From assembly GCF_051860665.1 (NCBI RefSeq), contig NZ_JBHYDM010000014.1, positions 62,001 through 126,000 on the forward strand: a DNA stretch of 64,000 bases. The letters are read 5' to 3'. Position 1 is the stretch's first letter. Every line of letters starts with the position of its first letter. Shown one piece after another: positions 49,790 through 58,496 of the stretch. A model generated the notes under the pieces. The model was not told where the DNA came from. It searched no databases and was given only the letters and a program-made list of their open reading frames with translations. This DNA is from Falsiroseomonas sp051860665. GTDB taxonomy: Bacteria > Pseudomonadota > Alphaproteobacteria > Acetobacterales > Acetobacteraceae. The position numbers and the translations under genes are program-made.

Positions 49790-50793
49790 CAGACGTTCTT
49801 CCAAAAGAAGACCGTGTCGCAGGGGCTGCCATCCGGCCAGAGCGCATAGCCGGGGATTACGCCCATCTCGACCCAGCCGAGATCACGGTAGAGAGCCTCC
49901 GCCCCCTCCCCCTTCGCGGTGTCCAGCACCAGCAGGCGCCGGCCGAGGCCGCGGGCGGCCTGTTCGGCACGGCGCATCAGGGCGCGGGCCACGCCGCGCC
50001 GGCGGGCGGCGGGGTCCACCAGCAGCTTGGCGATATCGGCGCGATGCGGCTGGTTCTGCGGCGTGTCGAGTACAATCTGCACCGTGCCCACCAACACCCC
50101 ATCCACCCAGGCCGCCAGCAGCACGCGCTTGCCGAGCGCCACGTCGGACGAGACGCGCTTGAAGAAATCCCGCGCCACGGCGGGGGCCAGCGGCGGGAAG
50201 AAGGACACGCTGGCGCCGGCGGCCACGCAACTCACCAGGATGCGCGCGAGTTGCGCCTCCGCGCTGGCCGCGGCGGCTGCATCCAGCGCCTCCACCACCA
50301 GCCCGCGCAGCGGTTTTGTGTAGCGGAATTCCAGGCTGTTCGAGACATCGTCCAGGATGCGGATGGAGCCCTGCCGCACATAGCCGGTCTTTTCGTAGAA
50401 GCGGTGCGCGGCCTCGAAGCGCGTATCGGTCCAGAGCACCAGGCGTTCGGCGCCGGCCTCCCGCGCATGGGATTCTGCCGCCGTCAGCAGGCGCTGCGCG
50501 AGGCCGGTGCCGCGCGCGGCCTTCGCCACATAGACGCGACAGATCTCCCAGGCCTGGTCATCGCCGAGCGGCCGCGTCGCCGCCATGCCGATGATCCGGC
50601 CATCCTGTTCCGCCGCCCAGAGCGCGCCGCCGGCCTCGGCAAAATAGGTCGCGAGCGCGCGGAGCTCCGGCACCTCCCCATCCACGTCCAGGACGCAGTT
50701 GGGGTATTCGGCCCAGCAATCGCCGACGAGGGCGATGAAACCCTCTGCGTCCTCGTCGCGACCCGGTCGCAGAGTGCTGGGCCTGAGCGTCAT
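49789..50793 (-). CDS. Tandem two-domain GNAT acetyltransferase
   Basis: A 334-residue protein with two GNAT domains. The first (about 1-160) has AWEICRVYVAKAARGTGLAQRLL and FYEKTGYVRQG; the second (about 170-334) has ADIAKLLVDPAARRRGVARALM and LYRDLGWVEMGV. Both acetyl-CoA loops (RGTGLA, RRRGVA) look intact, so both halves may bind the cofactor. The ATG at 50793 overlaps the stop of the aminotransferase gene (ATGA). Substrate unknown; the coupling to an aminotransferase suggests an amino acid or amine. Confidence 0.87.
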   Translation of the reverse strand: MTLRPSTLRPGRDEDAEGFIALVGDCWAEYPNCVLDVDGEVPELRALATYFAEAGGALWAAEQDGRIIGMAATRPLGDDQAWEICRVYVAKAARGTGLAQRLLTAAESHAREAGAERLVLWTDTRFEAAHRFYEKTGYVRQGSIRILDDVSNSLEFRYTKPLRGLVVEALDAAAAASAEAQLARILVSCVAAGASVSFFPPLAPAVARDFFKRVSSDVALGKRVLLAAWVDGVLVGTVQIVLDTPQNQPHRADIAKLLVDPAARRRGVARALMRRAEQAARGLGRRLLVLDTAKGEGAEALYRDLGWVEMGVIPGYALWPDGSPCDTVFFWKNV

Positions 50794-51992
50794 GCCAGGC
50801 CCTTGCAGAACTCCTGGATGCGCATGCAGGCCTCGCGCAGGCTGTCGGTGTCCGTGGCGTAGGAGATGCGGACATAGGGGCTCATGCCATAGGCCGAGCC
50901 CTGCACCAGCGCGACATGCGCCTCCTCGATCAAGGCGAGGGCGAAGTCGGTATCGGTCTCGATCTTCCGGCCGCCCTTGCTGGTCTTGCCGAGGCAGCCG
51001 GCGATGTTCGGGAAGACGTAGAAGGCGCCTTCCGGCTTGTGGCACTGGATGCCCGGCGCCTGGTTCAGCATCTCCACCACCAGGTCGCGGCGCTGCTTGT
51101 AGATCAGCGCACGCTCCTTCACGAGGTCCTGCGGCCCGTCCAGCGCCGCGACGGCAGCCGCCTGGCCCACCGTGCTGATGCCCGAGGTGAGCTGGCTCTG
51201 CATATTGACCATGGCCGCGATCAGCTCCTTCGGCCCGCCGCAGAAGCCGACGCGCCAGCCGGTCATGGCATAGGTCTTGGAGACGCCATTGACCGTCAGC
51301 ACGCGGTCCTTCAGGCGTGGCTCGACCTCCGCGATCGTGCAGAATTCGAAGCCGTCATAGACCATGTGCTCATACATATCGTCCGTCATCACCCAGACAT
51401 GCGGGTGCCGGAGCAGGACTTCGGCCAGGGCCTTCATCTCGGAACGCGAGCAGGCGGCGCCGGTCGGGTTATTGGGGAAATTCAGGATCAGCCACTTCGT
51501 CTTGGGCGTGATCGCCGCCTCCAGATCCTCCGGCCGCAGCTTGAAGCCGTTGTTCTGCGGGCAGGTCACCGGCACCGGCTTGGCGGTGGCGAGCTTCGCC
51601 ATATCGGCATAGGAGATCCAGAAGGGCGCCGGAATCAGCACCTCGTCACCCGGATCGCAGGTGCCGAGCAGGGCGTTCATGATCACTTGCTTGCCGCCGT
51701 TCGAGACCATGATCTCGTCCATGGCGTAGTCCAGGTTGTTGTCGCGCTTGAACTTGCGCTGCACCGCCTGCTTCAGCGCCTTGGTGCCGTCCTGCGGCGG
51801 ATATTTCGTGTCGCCGGAGAGGGCCGCCTGGTAGGCGGCGTCGATGGCGTGGCGGGGGGTGTCGAAATCCGGCTCGCCGATCGCCAGGCTGATGACCTTG
51901 ATGCCCTTGGCGGCCAGTTCGCGCCCCTTGGCGGTCATGACCGCGGAGGCGGAAAGCTCGATATCCTTCAGGCGATTGGCAAGCGCGGGCAT
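50790..51992 (-). CDS. Class I/II PLP aminotransferase (aspartate aminotransferase type)
   Basis: A 400-residue fold-type I enzyme of the Ib aspartate/prephenate aminotransferase group. It shows SLAIGEPDFDTP at the N-terminus, NFPNNPTGA, DDMYEHMVYDG and the PLP-lysine motif GVSKTYAMTGWRVGF, and ends with VRISYATDTDSLREAC carrying the carboxylate-binding Arg. The ATG at 51992 is preferred. The gene is a paralogue of the one at 52479-53681, colinear and the same length. It overlaps the double GNAT gene downstream. Confidence 0.92.
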   Translation of the reverse strand: MPALANRLKDIELSASAVMTAKGRELAAKGIKVISLAIGEPDFDTPRHAIDAAYQAALSGDTKYPPQDGTKALKQAVQRKFKRDNNLDYAMDEIMVSNGGKQVIMNALLGTCDPGDEVLIPAPFWISYADMAKLATAKPVPVTCPQNNGFKLRPEDLEAAITPKTKWLILNFPNNPTGAACSRSEMKALAEVLLRHPHVWVMTDDMYEHMVYDGFEFCTIAEVEPRLKDRVLTVNGVSKTYAMTGWRVGFCGGPKELIAAMVNMQSQLTSGISTVGQAAAVAALDGPQDLVKERALIYKQRRDLVVEMLNQAPGIQCHKPEGAFYVFPNIAGCLGKTSKGGRKIETDTDFALALIEEAHVALVQGSAYGMSPYVRISYATDTDSLREACMRIQEFCKGLA

Positions 51993-52047
51993 TTTTTCGA
52001 CTGACTCCTGGCGAAGGAGCACAAGTTAGTCCCGGACGGCCCGCTGC

Positions 52048-52482
52048 TCAATCGGTGGGCGGGCGTGCCATGACCCAGTCGAATGGCTGTTCCCCCATCA
52101 GCACGAAGCCCTGGCGTTCCCAGAAGCGGCGGGCCGGGCTGTCCTTCAGCACTTCGATGGCGAAGCGCCGGCCGGGGTGAAGTGCCAGGGCCTGGGCCAC
52201 GATGGCGGCGCCGAGGCCCTGGCCCTGCAAGTCCGGCTCCAGGTACAGGCTGTGCAGTTCCACAGCCTCCGCCCCCGGCTCCAGGCCGATGCAGCCGATC
52301 GGGCGGCCCGCCTGCTCGATCACATGCAGCCCGCCGCCGGCGAAGGCGGCTTCCATCCGGGCGCGGCGGCGCGCCGGGTCCCAGCGGCCGACGCGTTCCA
52401 GATGCGGCCGCATGACGCGCACGGACAGGTCCAGCAGCGACTCGAAATCCGCCCGCGTGGCGGGGCGGAAGACGAAGGTCAT
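52048..52482 (-). CDS. GNAT family N-acetyltransferase
   Basis: A 144-residue single GNAT domain with RPATRADFESLLDLSVRVM at the start, the acetyl-CoA loop LYLEPDLQGQGLGAAIV (QGQGLG) and ARRFWERQGFVLMGE near the end. Its ATG overlaps the stop of the upstream aminotransferase gene by 4 nt. Gene order aminotransferase then GNAT is repeated by the next pair downstream. Confidence 0.88.
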   Translation of the reverse strand: MTFVFRPATRADFESLLDLSVRVMRPHLERVGRWDPARRRARMEAAFAGGGLHVIEQAGRPIGCIGLEPGAEAVELHSLYLEPDLQGQGLGAAIVAQALALHPGRRFAIEVLKDSPARRFWERQGFVLMGEQPFDWVMARPPTD

Positions 52483-53681
52483 TTCAGCGCGGCACAGAAG
52501 TCCTGGATGCGGGTGCAGGCTTCGGTCAGCGTCGCATCATCGGTCGCGTAGCTGATGCGGATATGGCCGGGGAACATGAAGGCCGCGCCGTGCACGGCGG
52601 CCACGCCCTTCTCCTCGAGCAGCGCCAGGCAGAAGGCCTCGTCGCTGTCGATCTTCACGCCGCCGGCGCTGGTCTTGCCGAGGCAGCCGCGCACGTCCGG
52701 GAAGACGTAGAAGGCGCCCTCGGGTGTCGGGCAGCGCATGCCCTCCGCCTTGTTCAGCATGCCCACCACCAGGTTGCGCCGACGCTCGAAAGCCTGGCGC
52801 ATCTCCTCGACGCTGTCCTGCGGGCCGGTCAGCGCCTCGATCGCCGCGGCCTGGGAGATGCTGCTGGTATTGGAGGTGGACTGGCTCTGCAGCTTGTCCA
52901 TCGCCTTGATCAGCTGGGCCGGGGCGCCGGCGAAGCCGATGCGCCAGCCGGTCATGGCATAGGCCTTGGAGCAGCCGTTCATGGTGACGGTGCGGTCCTT
53001 CAGGCGCGGCTCCACCTCCACGATGGTGGCCGGCTTCATGCCGTCATAGGCCAGCTTCTCATAGATATCGTCGGAGAAGATCCAGACGTCCGGGTGCCGC
53101 AGCAGCACATCCGTCAGCTCCTTGAGCTGGGCGGCATTGTAGCCGGCGCCGGTCGGGTTGCAGGGGTTGTTCAGGATCAGCCACTTGGTCTTCGGCGTGA
53201 TCGCGGCTTCCAGCTGCTCGCCGGTCATCCGGAAACCCTGGTTGGGGCCGCAGGGGACGATGACGGGCGTGCCCTCGGCGAGGGCCACGATATCCGGGTA
53301 GGAGACCCAGCAGGGGGCGGGGATGATGGCCTCGTCGCCCGCATTGATGGTGGCGACCAGCGCGTCGAAGATCACCTGCTTGCCGCCGGTGGCGACCAGG
53401 ATCTCGTCCGGCGTGTAGTCGATGCCGCTGTCGCGCTTGAATTTCTGGCAGATCGCCCGGCGCAGCTCGATGGTGCCGGCCACGTCCGTATACCGCGTCT
53501 CGCCGCGCTCGATGGCGGCGATGGCGGCGTCCTTGACGTTGCGGGGCGTCTCGAAATCCGGCTCGCCGACCGAGAGGGAAATGATGTCCCGGCCCTGCGC
53601 CTTCAGCGCGCGCGCCTTGCCGGTCACGGCAATGGTCTGCGAGGGCGAGATGCGGTTCAGGCGATCGGCGATGAGGTTCAT
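52479..53681 (-). CDS. Class I/II PLP aminotransferase (aspartate aminotransferase type), paralogue
   Basis: A 400-residue enzyme of the same Ib group. Motifs are SLSVGEPDFETP, NNPCNPTGA, DDIYEKLAYDG, PLP lysine in GCSKAYAMTGWRIGF and the C-terminal IRISYATDDATLTEAC. Likely transamination of aspartate or prephenate with 2-oxoglutarate. The ATG at 53681 gives MNLIADRLNRISPSQT, the typical start. A 7-bp hairpin CCCAGCC/GGCTGGG (53697-53720) lies in its leader. It overlaps the following GNAT gene and is probably the first gene of the series running to DinB. Confidence 0.92.
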   Translation of the reverse strand: MNLIADRLNRISPSQTIAVTGKARALKAQGRDIISLSVGEPDFETPRNVKDAAIAAIERGETRYTDVAGTIELRRAICQKFKRDSGIDYTPDEILVATGGKQVIFDALVATINAGDEAIIPAPCWVSYPDIVALAEGTPVIVPCGPNQGFRMTGEQLEAAITPKTKWLILNNPCNPTGAGYNAAQLKELTDVLLRHPDVWIFSDDIYEKLAYDGMKPATIVEVEPRLKDRTVTMNGCSKAYAMTGWRIGFAGAPAQLIKAMDKLQSQSTSNTSSISQAAAIEALTGPQDSVEEMRQAFERRRNLVVGMLNKAEGMRCPTPEGAFYVFPDVRGCLGKTSAGGVKIDSDEAFCLALLEEKGVAAVHGAAFMFPGHIRISYATDDATLTEACTRIQDFCAALK

Positions 53682-53800
53682 GTTGGTTCCCGGCGTCCCA
53701 GCCCGCCCCCGGAGGCTGGGGCGGCGCGCGGGCATTTTCCTAGACCCCGCCGCCGGGCACGTCCACCGCCACGGACCCGCAATTGCAACAGGGAAGAAGC

Positions 53801-54157
53801 CTATTCCAGGCGGAGCGGCCGGTAGCCCTGGAAGACGAAGCCTTTCTCCCGCATGCAGGCGGTGCGGTGCTGGTCCCGCGCGCCGGAGGCCATATCCACC
53901 ATGTCGTAGCGCGGCGGGCGGTAGCGTTCCGTGACCCGGCAGCGCTCCCGGTCCCCCTCCCGCCAGCAGTTCCGCTCCCGCTCCACCCGGGCGGGGGCCA
54001 CCTGCTGCCAGACCATCACGGGCGGCACGGCCAGCGCCGCGGCATCGCCGCAGGCGGCATTCATGGCATCCGCCTCGGCCTCCGAGGTGCCAGGGCGGGC
54101 CCAGCGTTCGGCGCAGGCGGTGAGCAGGATCAGCAGCAGCAGGGTCAGGGCGCGCAT
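53801..54157 (-). CDS. Small putative lipoprotein
   Basis: A 118-residue protein with a short signal peptide and lipobox LLTAC (Cys about 15). The mature part has four further Cys (AACGDAA, RNCWREGDRERCRV, RTACMREKGF), suggesting two disulfides. The C-terminal CMREKGF motif is common in small periplasmic lipoproteins of alphaproteobacteria, but no named family is recognised. Expected on the periplasmic face of a membrane. Confidence 0.7.
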   Translation of the reverse strand: MRALTLLLLILLTACAERWARPGTSEAEADAMNAACGDAAALAVPPVMVWQQVAPARVERERNCWREGDRERCRVTERYRPPRYDMVDMASGARDQHRTACMREKGFVFQGYRPLRLE

Positions 54158-54203
54158 GGCCGCAATCTGGGCCTGACCGATGGTAAATCCATGGCGACCG
54201 CCG

Positions 54204-54992
54204 TCACCGGCTGCGGATCAGCCGCAGCACCAGGGCGAGGGCTAGGCCGACCACCGCCACCAGCACCGTCGCCAGCGCATACAATTCCGGCGTCAGGCCG
54301 AGCCGGACGGTGGAGAAGATCACCATGGGCAGGGTGGAGGCGCCGGGGCCGGAGACGAAGCTGGCGATCACCAGATCGTCCAGCGAGAGGGTGAAGGCCA
54401 GCAGCCAGCCCGCCGCGATGCCCGGCGCGATCAGTGGCAGGGTGATGACGCCAAAGACCTTCCAGGGGCGGGCGCCGAGATCCATCGCGGCCTCCTCGAG
54501 GCTCAGGTCGAAATCGGCGAGGCGGGACTGCACGACGACAGCGACATAGGCCGCGCCGAAGGTGGCATGGGCGATGGCGATGGTGCTGGCACCGCGGCCG
54601 GCGGGGAAGCCGAAGACCGATTCCATGGCGACGAAGAGCAGCAGCAGCGACAGGCCCGTGATCACCTCCGGCATCACCAGCGGCGCCGCCATGACGGCGC
54701 CGAAGCCGGCGCGGCCGCGGAAACGGCCGAAGCGCGCCAGGGCGAAGCCGGCCAGCACCCCCAGGATGGTCGCCATGGTGGCGGAGAGGGCGGCGATCTT
54801 CAGCGAGAGGCCGAGGGCCGCCATCAGCACCTCGTTGCGCCAGAGGCTGTCGTACCAGCGCAGGGAAAAGCCGGTGAAGCTGGTGACCATGCGGCTGTCG
54901 TTGAAGGAGAAGACGACCATCAGCAGGATCGGCAAATAGAGGAAGGCGAAGCCGAGTCCGAGCGGGATCGCCAGCCGGCCGATGCCCCTCAT
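54204..54992 (-). CDS. potI: Polyamine-type ABC transporter permease (PotI/PotC-like)
   Basis: A 262-residue inner-membrane permease with about six hydrophobic segments. The conserved binding-protein-dependent transport motif appears as EEAAMDLGARPWKVFGVITLPLIAPGI (EAA loop contacting the ATPase). TLSLDDLVIASFVSGPG is typical of the PotC/PotI branch. The start at 54992 overlaps the upstream permease stop (ATGA). It is the last gene of a four-gene operon. Confidence 0.9.
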   Translation of the reverse strand: MRGIGRLAIPLGLGFAFLYLPILLMVVFSFNDSRMVTSFTGFSLRWYDSLWRNEVLMAALGLSLKIAALSATMATILGVLAGFALARFGRFRGRAGFGAVMAAPLVMPEVITGLSLLLLFVAMESVFGFPAGRGASTIAIAHATFGAAYVAVVVQSRLADFDLSLEEAAMDLGARPWKVFGVITLPLIAPGIAAGWLLAFTLSLDDLVIASFVSGPGASTLPMVIFSTVRLGLTPELYALATVLVAVVGLALALVLRLIRSR

Positions 54993-55861
54993 CGCCCGGC
55001 CCGCCACTGGAACAGCGCGATCGGCGCGACGAGGGCTGCCAGCAGCACGATGGCCAGCGCCGAGGCCAGCGGCCAATCGCGGTTCTGGAAAAATTCGGTC
55101 CACAAGACGCGCCCGATCAGCTGTGCGCCGGGGCCGCCCAGCAATTCGGGGATCACGAATTCCCCCACCGCCGGGATGAAGACCAGCAGAAAGCCCGCGA
55201 CGATTCCCGGCAGCGAGAGCGGCAGCGTGACCTGCAGGAAGGCGCGCCAGGGCCGTGCGCCCAGATCCGCCGCCGCCTCCAGCAGCGCGGGATCGAGCTT
55301 CGACAGCGTGGCGTAGAGCGGCAGCACCATGAAGGGCAGGTAGCAATAGGTGATGCCGAGATACATCGCCGCATCGGTGTAGAGCAGCGGAATCGGCTCC
55401 GCGATGATCCCAAGCGCCAGCAGCGCGCCGTTCAGCCAGCCCTGGTCCTGCAGGATGCCGATCCAGGCGGTGACGCGCAGCAGGAAGCTGGTCCAGAAGG
55501 GCAGGATCACCAGCATCAGCAACAGGTTCCGCCGATGCTCCGGCGCCCGCGCGATGGCCAGGGCCATGGGGTAGCCGACGAAAAGGCAGAGCAGGGCGGA
55601 GACGGCGGCGACGCGCAGGCTGCGGAGATAGGCGTCGAGGTAATAGGGATCGTCCAGCAGCAGCTGGAAATTCGCGAGGTTCAATTGCAGCACCGCCGTC
55701 GCCTCGCCCGACCAGCGCAGCAGCGGCGCATAGGGCGGAAGGCCCTCGCTGGATTCGGCGAAGGCGATGGAGAGCACGAAGGCGAAGGGCACCACGAAGA
55801 ACAGCGCCATCCAGGCCCAGGGCAAGGCGAGGACCAGGCGGCGGCGCGCCCGCGGCGTCAT
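54989..55861 (-). CDS. potH: Polyamine-type ABC transporter permease (PotH/PotB-like)
   Basis: A 290-residue permease with six hydrophobic segments. LLEAAADLGARPWRAFLQVTLPLSLPGI is the EAA loop, and the following GEFVIPELLGGPGAQLIG is typical of PotB/PotH. The ATG at 55861 overlaps the ATPase gene stop (ATGA). It pairs with the other permease to form the channel. Confidence 0.91.
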   Translation of the reverse strand: MTPRARRRLVLALPWAWMALFFVVPFAFVLSIAFAESSEGLPPYAPLLRWSGEATAVLQLNLANFQLLLDDPYYLDAYLRSLRVAAVSALLCLFVGYPMALAIARAPEHRRNLLLMLVILPFWTSFLLRVTAWIGILQDQGWLNGALLALGIIAEPIPLLYTDAAMYLGITYCYLPFMVLPLYATLSKLDPALLEAAADLGARPWRAFLQVTLPLSLPGIVAGFLLVFIPAVGEFVIPELLGGPGAQLIGRVLWTEFFQNRDWPLASALAIVLLAALVAPIALFQWRAGR

Positions 55862-57003
55862 TCGGGCAGCACCATGCTGGCCTGGCGATCCCAGGTGACG
55901 GCGACCGTATCCTCCCAATCCACCGGGCGTTCGGTGCGGCGGCGCAGGTTGGGCTGGCTGACGCGCACTTCCTTCCCCGTCTCCAGCACCACGTGATAGA
56001 CGAAGAAGTCGCCGTAATAGCCGATGTCGCGCACGCGCCCGACCAGGCGGTTGTCGCCCAGCGCGCTGCCCGGCGCCACGCGCTCGATCCGCATGCGCTC
56101 GGGGCGGAGCGCCACGAAGACGCGACTGCCGAGCGGCTTGCTGGCCGCGGGCTCCGCCAGGATGTCGAAATCCAGTTCCGAACTGCCGATGCGGACGCCT
56201 TCGGCCTCCACGCGCTCCACCACCCCTTCCAGGATATTGGCGGTGCCCAGGAATTCCGCGGTGAAGCGGCTATTGGGGAATTCATAGACCTCGGACGGCG
56301 TGCCCACCTGCGCCAGCGTGCCGCGATCCATCACGGCGAGCCGCGTCGCCATGGTCATCGCCTCCTCCTGGTCATGCGTGACGATGACGAAGGTGGTGCC
56401 GGTGCGCTCCTGGATATTGATCAACTCGAACTGCGTGGCCTCGCGCAGGTTCTTGTCGAGCGCCGAGAGCGGCTCATCCAGCAGCAGCAGTTTTGGGCGT
56501 TTTGCCAGGGCGCGGGCGAGCGCCACCCGGGCACGCTGGCCGCCGGACAAGGCGGCGGGTTTGCGATCGCCAAGCCCCTCCATCTTCACCATGGCCAGCA
56601 TTTCCGCCACGCGCGCCGCGATGACGGATTTCGCCGCGCCCTCCTGCTTCAGGCCGAAACCGATGTTCTGGGCGACGGTCATATGCGGAAACAGCGCATA
56701 GGACTGGAACATCATGTTCACTGGCCGCGCATAGGGCGCGACGCCCGCCATGTCCTGCCCGTCCAGCACGATGCGCCCGGCATCGGGCTCCAGGAAGCCC
56801 GCAAGGCAGCGCAGCAGCGTGGACTTGCCCGAACCCGAACCGCCCAGCAGCGCGAAGAGCTCGCCGCGATAGATCGGCAGGCTCACCTCATCCAGCGCGA
56901 CGAAGTCGCCGAAGCGCTTGGTCAGCTTCTCGATGCGCAGGAAGGGTTCGGCATTCGGATCGCGCCAAGGCTCGGCCGTGCCGGGCCGTTCGGAAGAACT
57001 CAT
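55858..57003 (-). CDS. potG: Polyamine-type ABC transporter ATPase (PotG/PotA-like)
   Basis: A 381-residue ATPase energising import. Walker A is LGGSGSGKSTLLRCL, the signature LSGGQRARVALARAL, Walker B LLLLDEPLSALDK and the switch His in VTHDQEEAMTMA. RPVNMMFQSYALFPHMTV is shared with PotG. A C-terminal TOBE domain (about 290-380) follows. The 4-nt overlap with the binding-protein gene and the first permease gene indicates a single transcript. Confidence 0.94.
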   Translation of the reverse strand: MSSSERPGTAEPWRDPNAEPFLRIEKLTKRFGDFVALDEVSLPIYRGELFALLGGSGSGKSTLLRCLAGFLEPDAGRIVLDGQDMAGVAPYARPVNMMFQSYALFPHMTVAQNIGFGLKQEGAAKSVIAARVAEMLAMVKMEGLGDRKPAALSGGQRARVALARALAKRPKLLLLDEPLSALDKNLREATQFELINIQERTGTTFVIVTHDQEEAMTMATRLAVMDRGTLAQVGTPSEVYEFPNSRFTAEFLGTANILEGVVERVEAEGVRIGSSELDFDILAEPAASKPLGSRVFVALRPERMRIERVAPGSALGDNRLVGRVRDIGYYGDFFVYHVVLETGKEVRVSQPNLRRRTERPVDWEDTVAVTWDRQASMVLPE

Positions 57004-58106
57004 CTGCCCGCCTTGAAGCGCGCCCAGACGCGGTTGCGCGCGCGTTCCGCGGCCTGGGCCACGGGGCCGATGGTGAAGAAGCGCGGCCGCATCGCCTCGG
57101 GCGGGAAGACCGCCGGATCGGCCGCCACCTCGGCCGCCACGGAAGCACGGCTGGCCGGCACGCCATTCGGGTAGCGCACGTGATTGGTGATGGCCGCCAT
57201 CACATCCGGCTGCAGCAGGAAGTTGATGAAAGCATGCGCATTCTCGGGGTTCGGCGCATCGGCCGGAATCGCCAGCAGGTCGAACCAGAGCTGCGCGCCT
57301 TCCGCCGGCGCCACATAGGTGACGGCGACGCCGCGATCGGCCTCCCGCGCCCTGACGCCGGCCTGGATCGCATCGCCGGAATAGGCGAAGGCGAGGCAGG
57401 CCTGGCCGCTGGCCAGGGCCTCGATGGTGCCGCCGGTGGAGAAGTTGCGGATGAAGGGGCGCACCGCCATCAGCGTGCGCTCCACCTCCCGCAGGTCGCC
57501 GGCATCGGTGCTGTTGGGATCGCGGCCCAGATAGCGCAGCACGGTCGGGATGACGTCGGAGGCGCTGTCCATCATGCTGATGCCGCAGCGCGCGATGCGT
57601 CGCGCATGGGCGGGGTCGAAGATCAGGCGCAGGCTGTCCATCGGCGCATCGGGCGCCAGCGCCTGGATGCGCGCCGCATTCACGCCGAGCCCGATGCTGC
57701 CCCAGAGATACAGCGCGCCGAAGCGGTTGCCGGGGTCCGACGCCGCGACCTGTGCCTGCAGCGCGGGGTCGAGATTCGCCAGGTTGGGGATCTGCGCCCG
57801 ATCGAGCGGCAGCAGCCCACCGGCGCGCGCGAGGCGGGAGAAGGTGGGCTCGCTGGTCGGCACGATGATGTCGTAGCCGGACCGGCCGGCGGAAAGCCGG
57901 CCCTCCAGCGTCTCCAGACTGTCATAGATGTCGTAGCGCACGCGGATGCCGGTCTCCCGCGTGAAGCGCTGGACCATATAGGGGTCGATATAGTCGTTCC
58001 AGTTGAACACGTTCACCACCCGCTCCTGCGCCCGGACCTCCGGCGCCGGCAGGGTGACGAGCAGGGCGGCCAAGGGTGCGGCCAGCAGGGCGAGGCGACG
58101 CAGCAT
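57000..58106 (-). CDS. potF: Polyamine (putrescine)-binding protein (PotF-like)
   Basis: A 368-residue periplasmic binding protein with signal peptide MLRRLALLAAPLAALLVTLP and likely cleavage after VRA (about 26). VVNVFNWNDYIDPYMVQRFT and GYDIIVPTSEPTFSRL match PotF/PotD. It delivers putrescine or spermidine to the permeases. First gene of the potFGHI-type operon. One Cys pair (ARRIARCGISMMDS, ASGQACLAF) is unusual but not decisive. Ligand specificity is inferred from the family. Confidence 0.9.
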   Translation of the reverse strand: MLRRLALLAAPLAALLVTLPAPEVRAQERVVNVFNWNDYIDPYMVQRFTRETGIRVRYDIYDSLETLEGRLSAGRSGYDIIVPTSEPTFSRLARAGGLLPLDRAQIPNLANLDPALQAQVAASDPGNRFGALYLWGSIGLGVNAARIQALAPDAPMDSLRLIFDPAHARRIARCGISMMDSASDVIPTVLRYLGRDPNSTDAGDLREVERTLMAVRPFIRNFSTGGTIEALASGQACLAFAYSGDAIQAGVRAREADRGVAVTYVAPAEGAQLWFDLLAIPADAPNPENAHAFINFLLQPDVMAAITNHVRYPNGVPASRASVAAEVAADPAVFPPEAMRPRFFTIGPVAQAAERARNRVWARFKAGR

Positions 58107-58281
58107 CAGGAATCTCCCGCTTCTCGAAGCGGGGCGATGCTAAGGCGTTTTGCGCGGCGGTGAACACGCCCTGATCGCCTTGCGGCGGCTTTTCTGCGCG
58201 GGCTGCCGGGGGGCGGCAAGATGGCGCCGGCCTCGCCGCGGCCACCGAGGCGGAAATACCCAAGCCTCCAGGAATTTGTTC

Positions 58282-58310
58282 TTGACATGTTCCTGCAGGG
58301 CCTGTAGTCA
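58282..58310 (+). promoter_or_regulatory. Strong sigma-70-like promoter before tail-fibre cassette
   Basis: The 390-nt gap 58107-58496 between potF and the cassette holds no gene. TTGACA (58282-58287), a 17-nt spacer and TAGTCA (58305-58310) form the best promoter-like sequence seen in the window. It points into the phage-like genes and leaves a leader of about 180 nt. GGAGG at 58486-58490 serves the first gene. Confidence 0.55.
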
Positions 58311-58496
58311 GCACCCACCAAGGGGCGAGTTGCGTCCAGCTTCATCCCCCTCGCGCTGCCTGCCGCCCTCACGGGGCGGCTCCCAGTCCCAAAGGCCCGC
58401 GGCGCCCTGGATCTAGGCTTTTCTTCTTCGCCCATCCCCCCGGGGCGCGCCGCCGCGCGCGCCCTGCCCCGACGCGCATCCGAACGGAGGCCATGC

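Noticed and set aside
58107..58496. Riboswitch or small RNA in the leader of the tail-fibre cassette
   Set aside because: No recognised riboswitch core or convincing conserved fold; only the promoter-like sequence could be supported.
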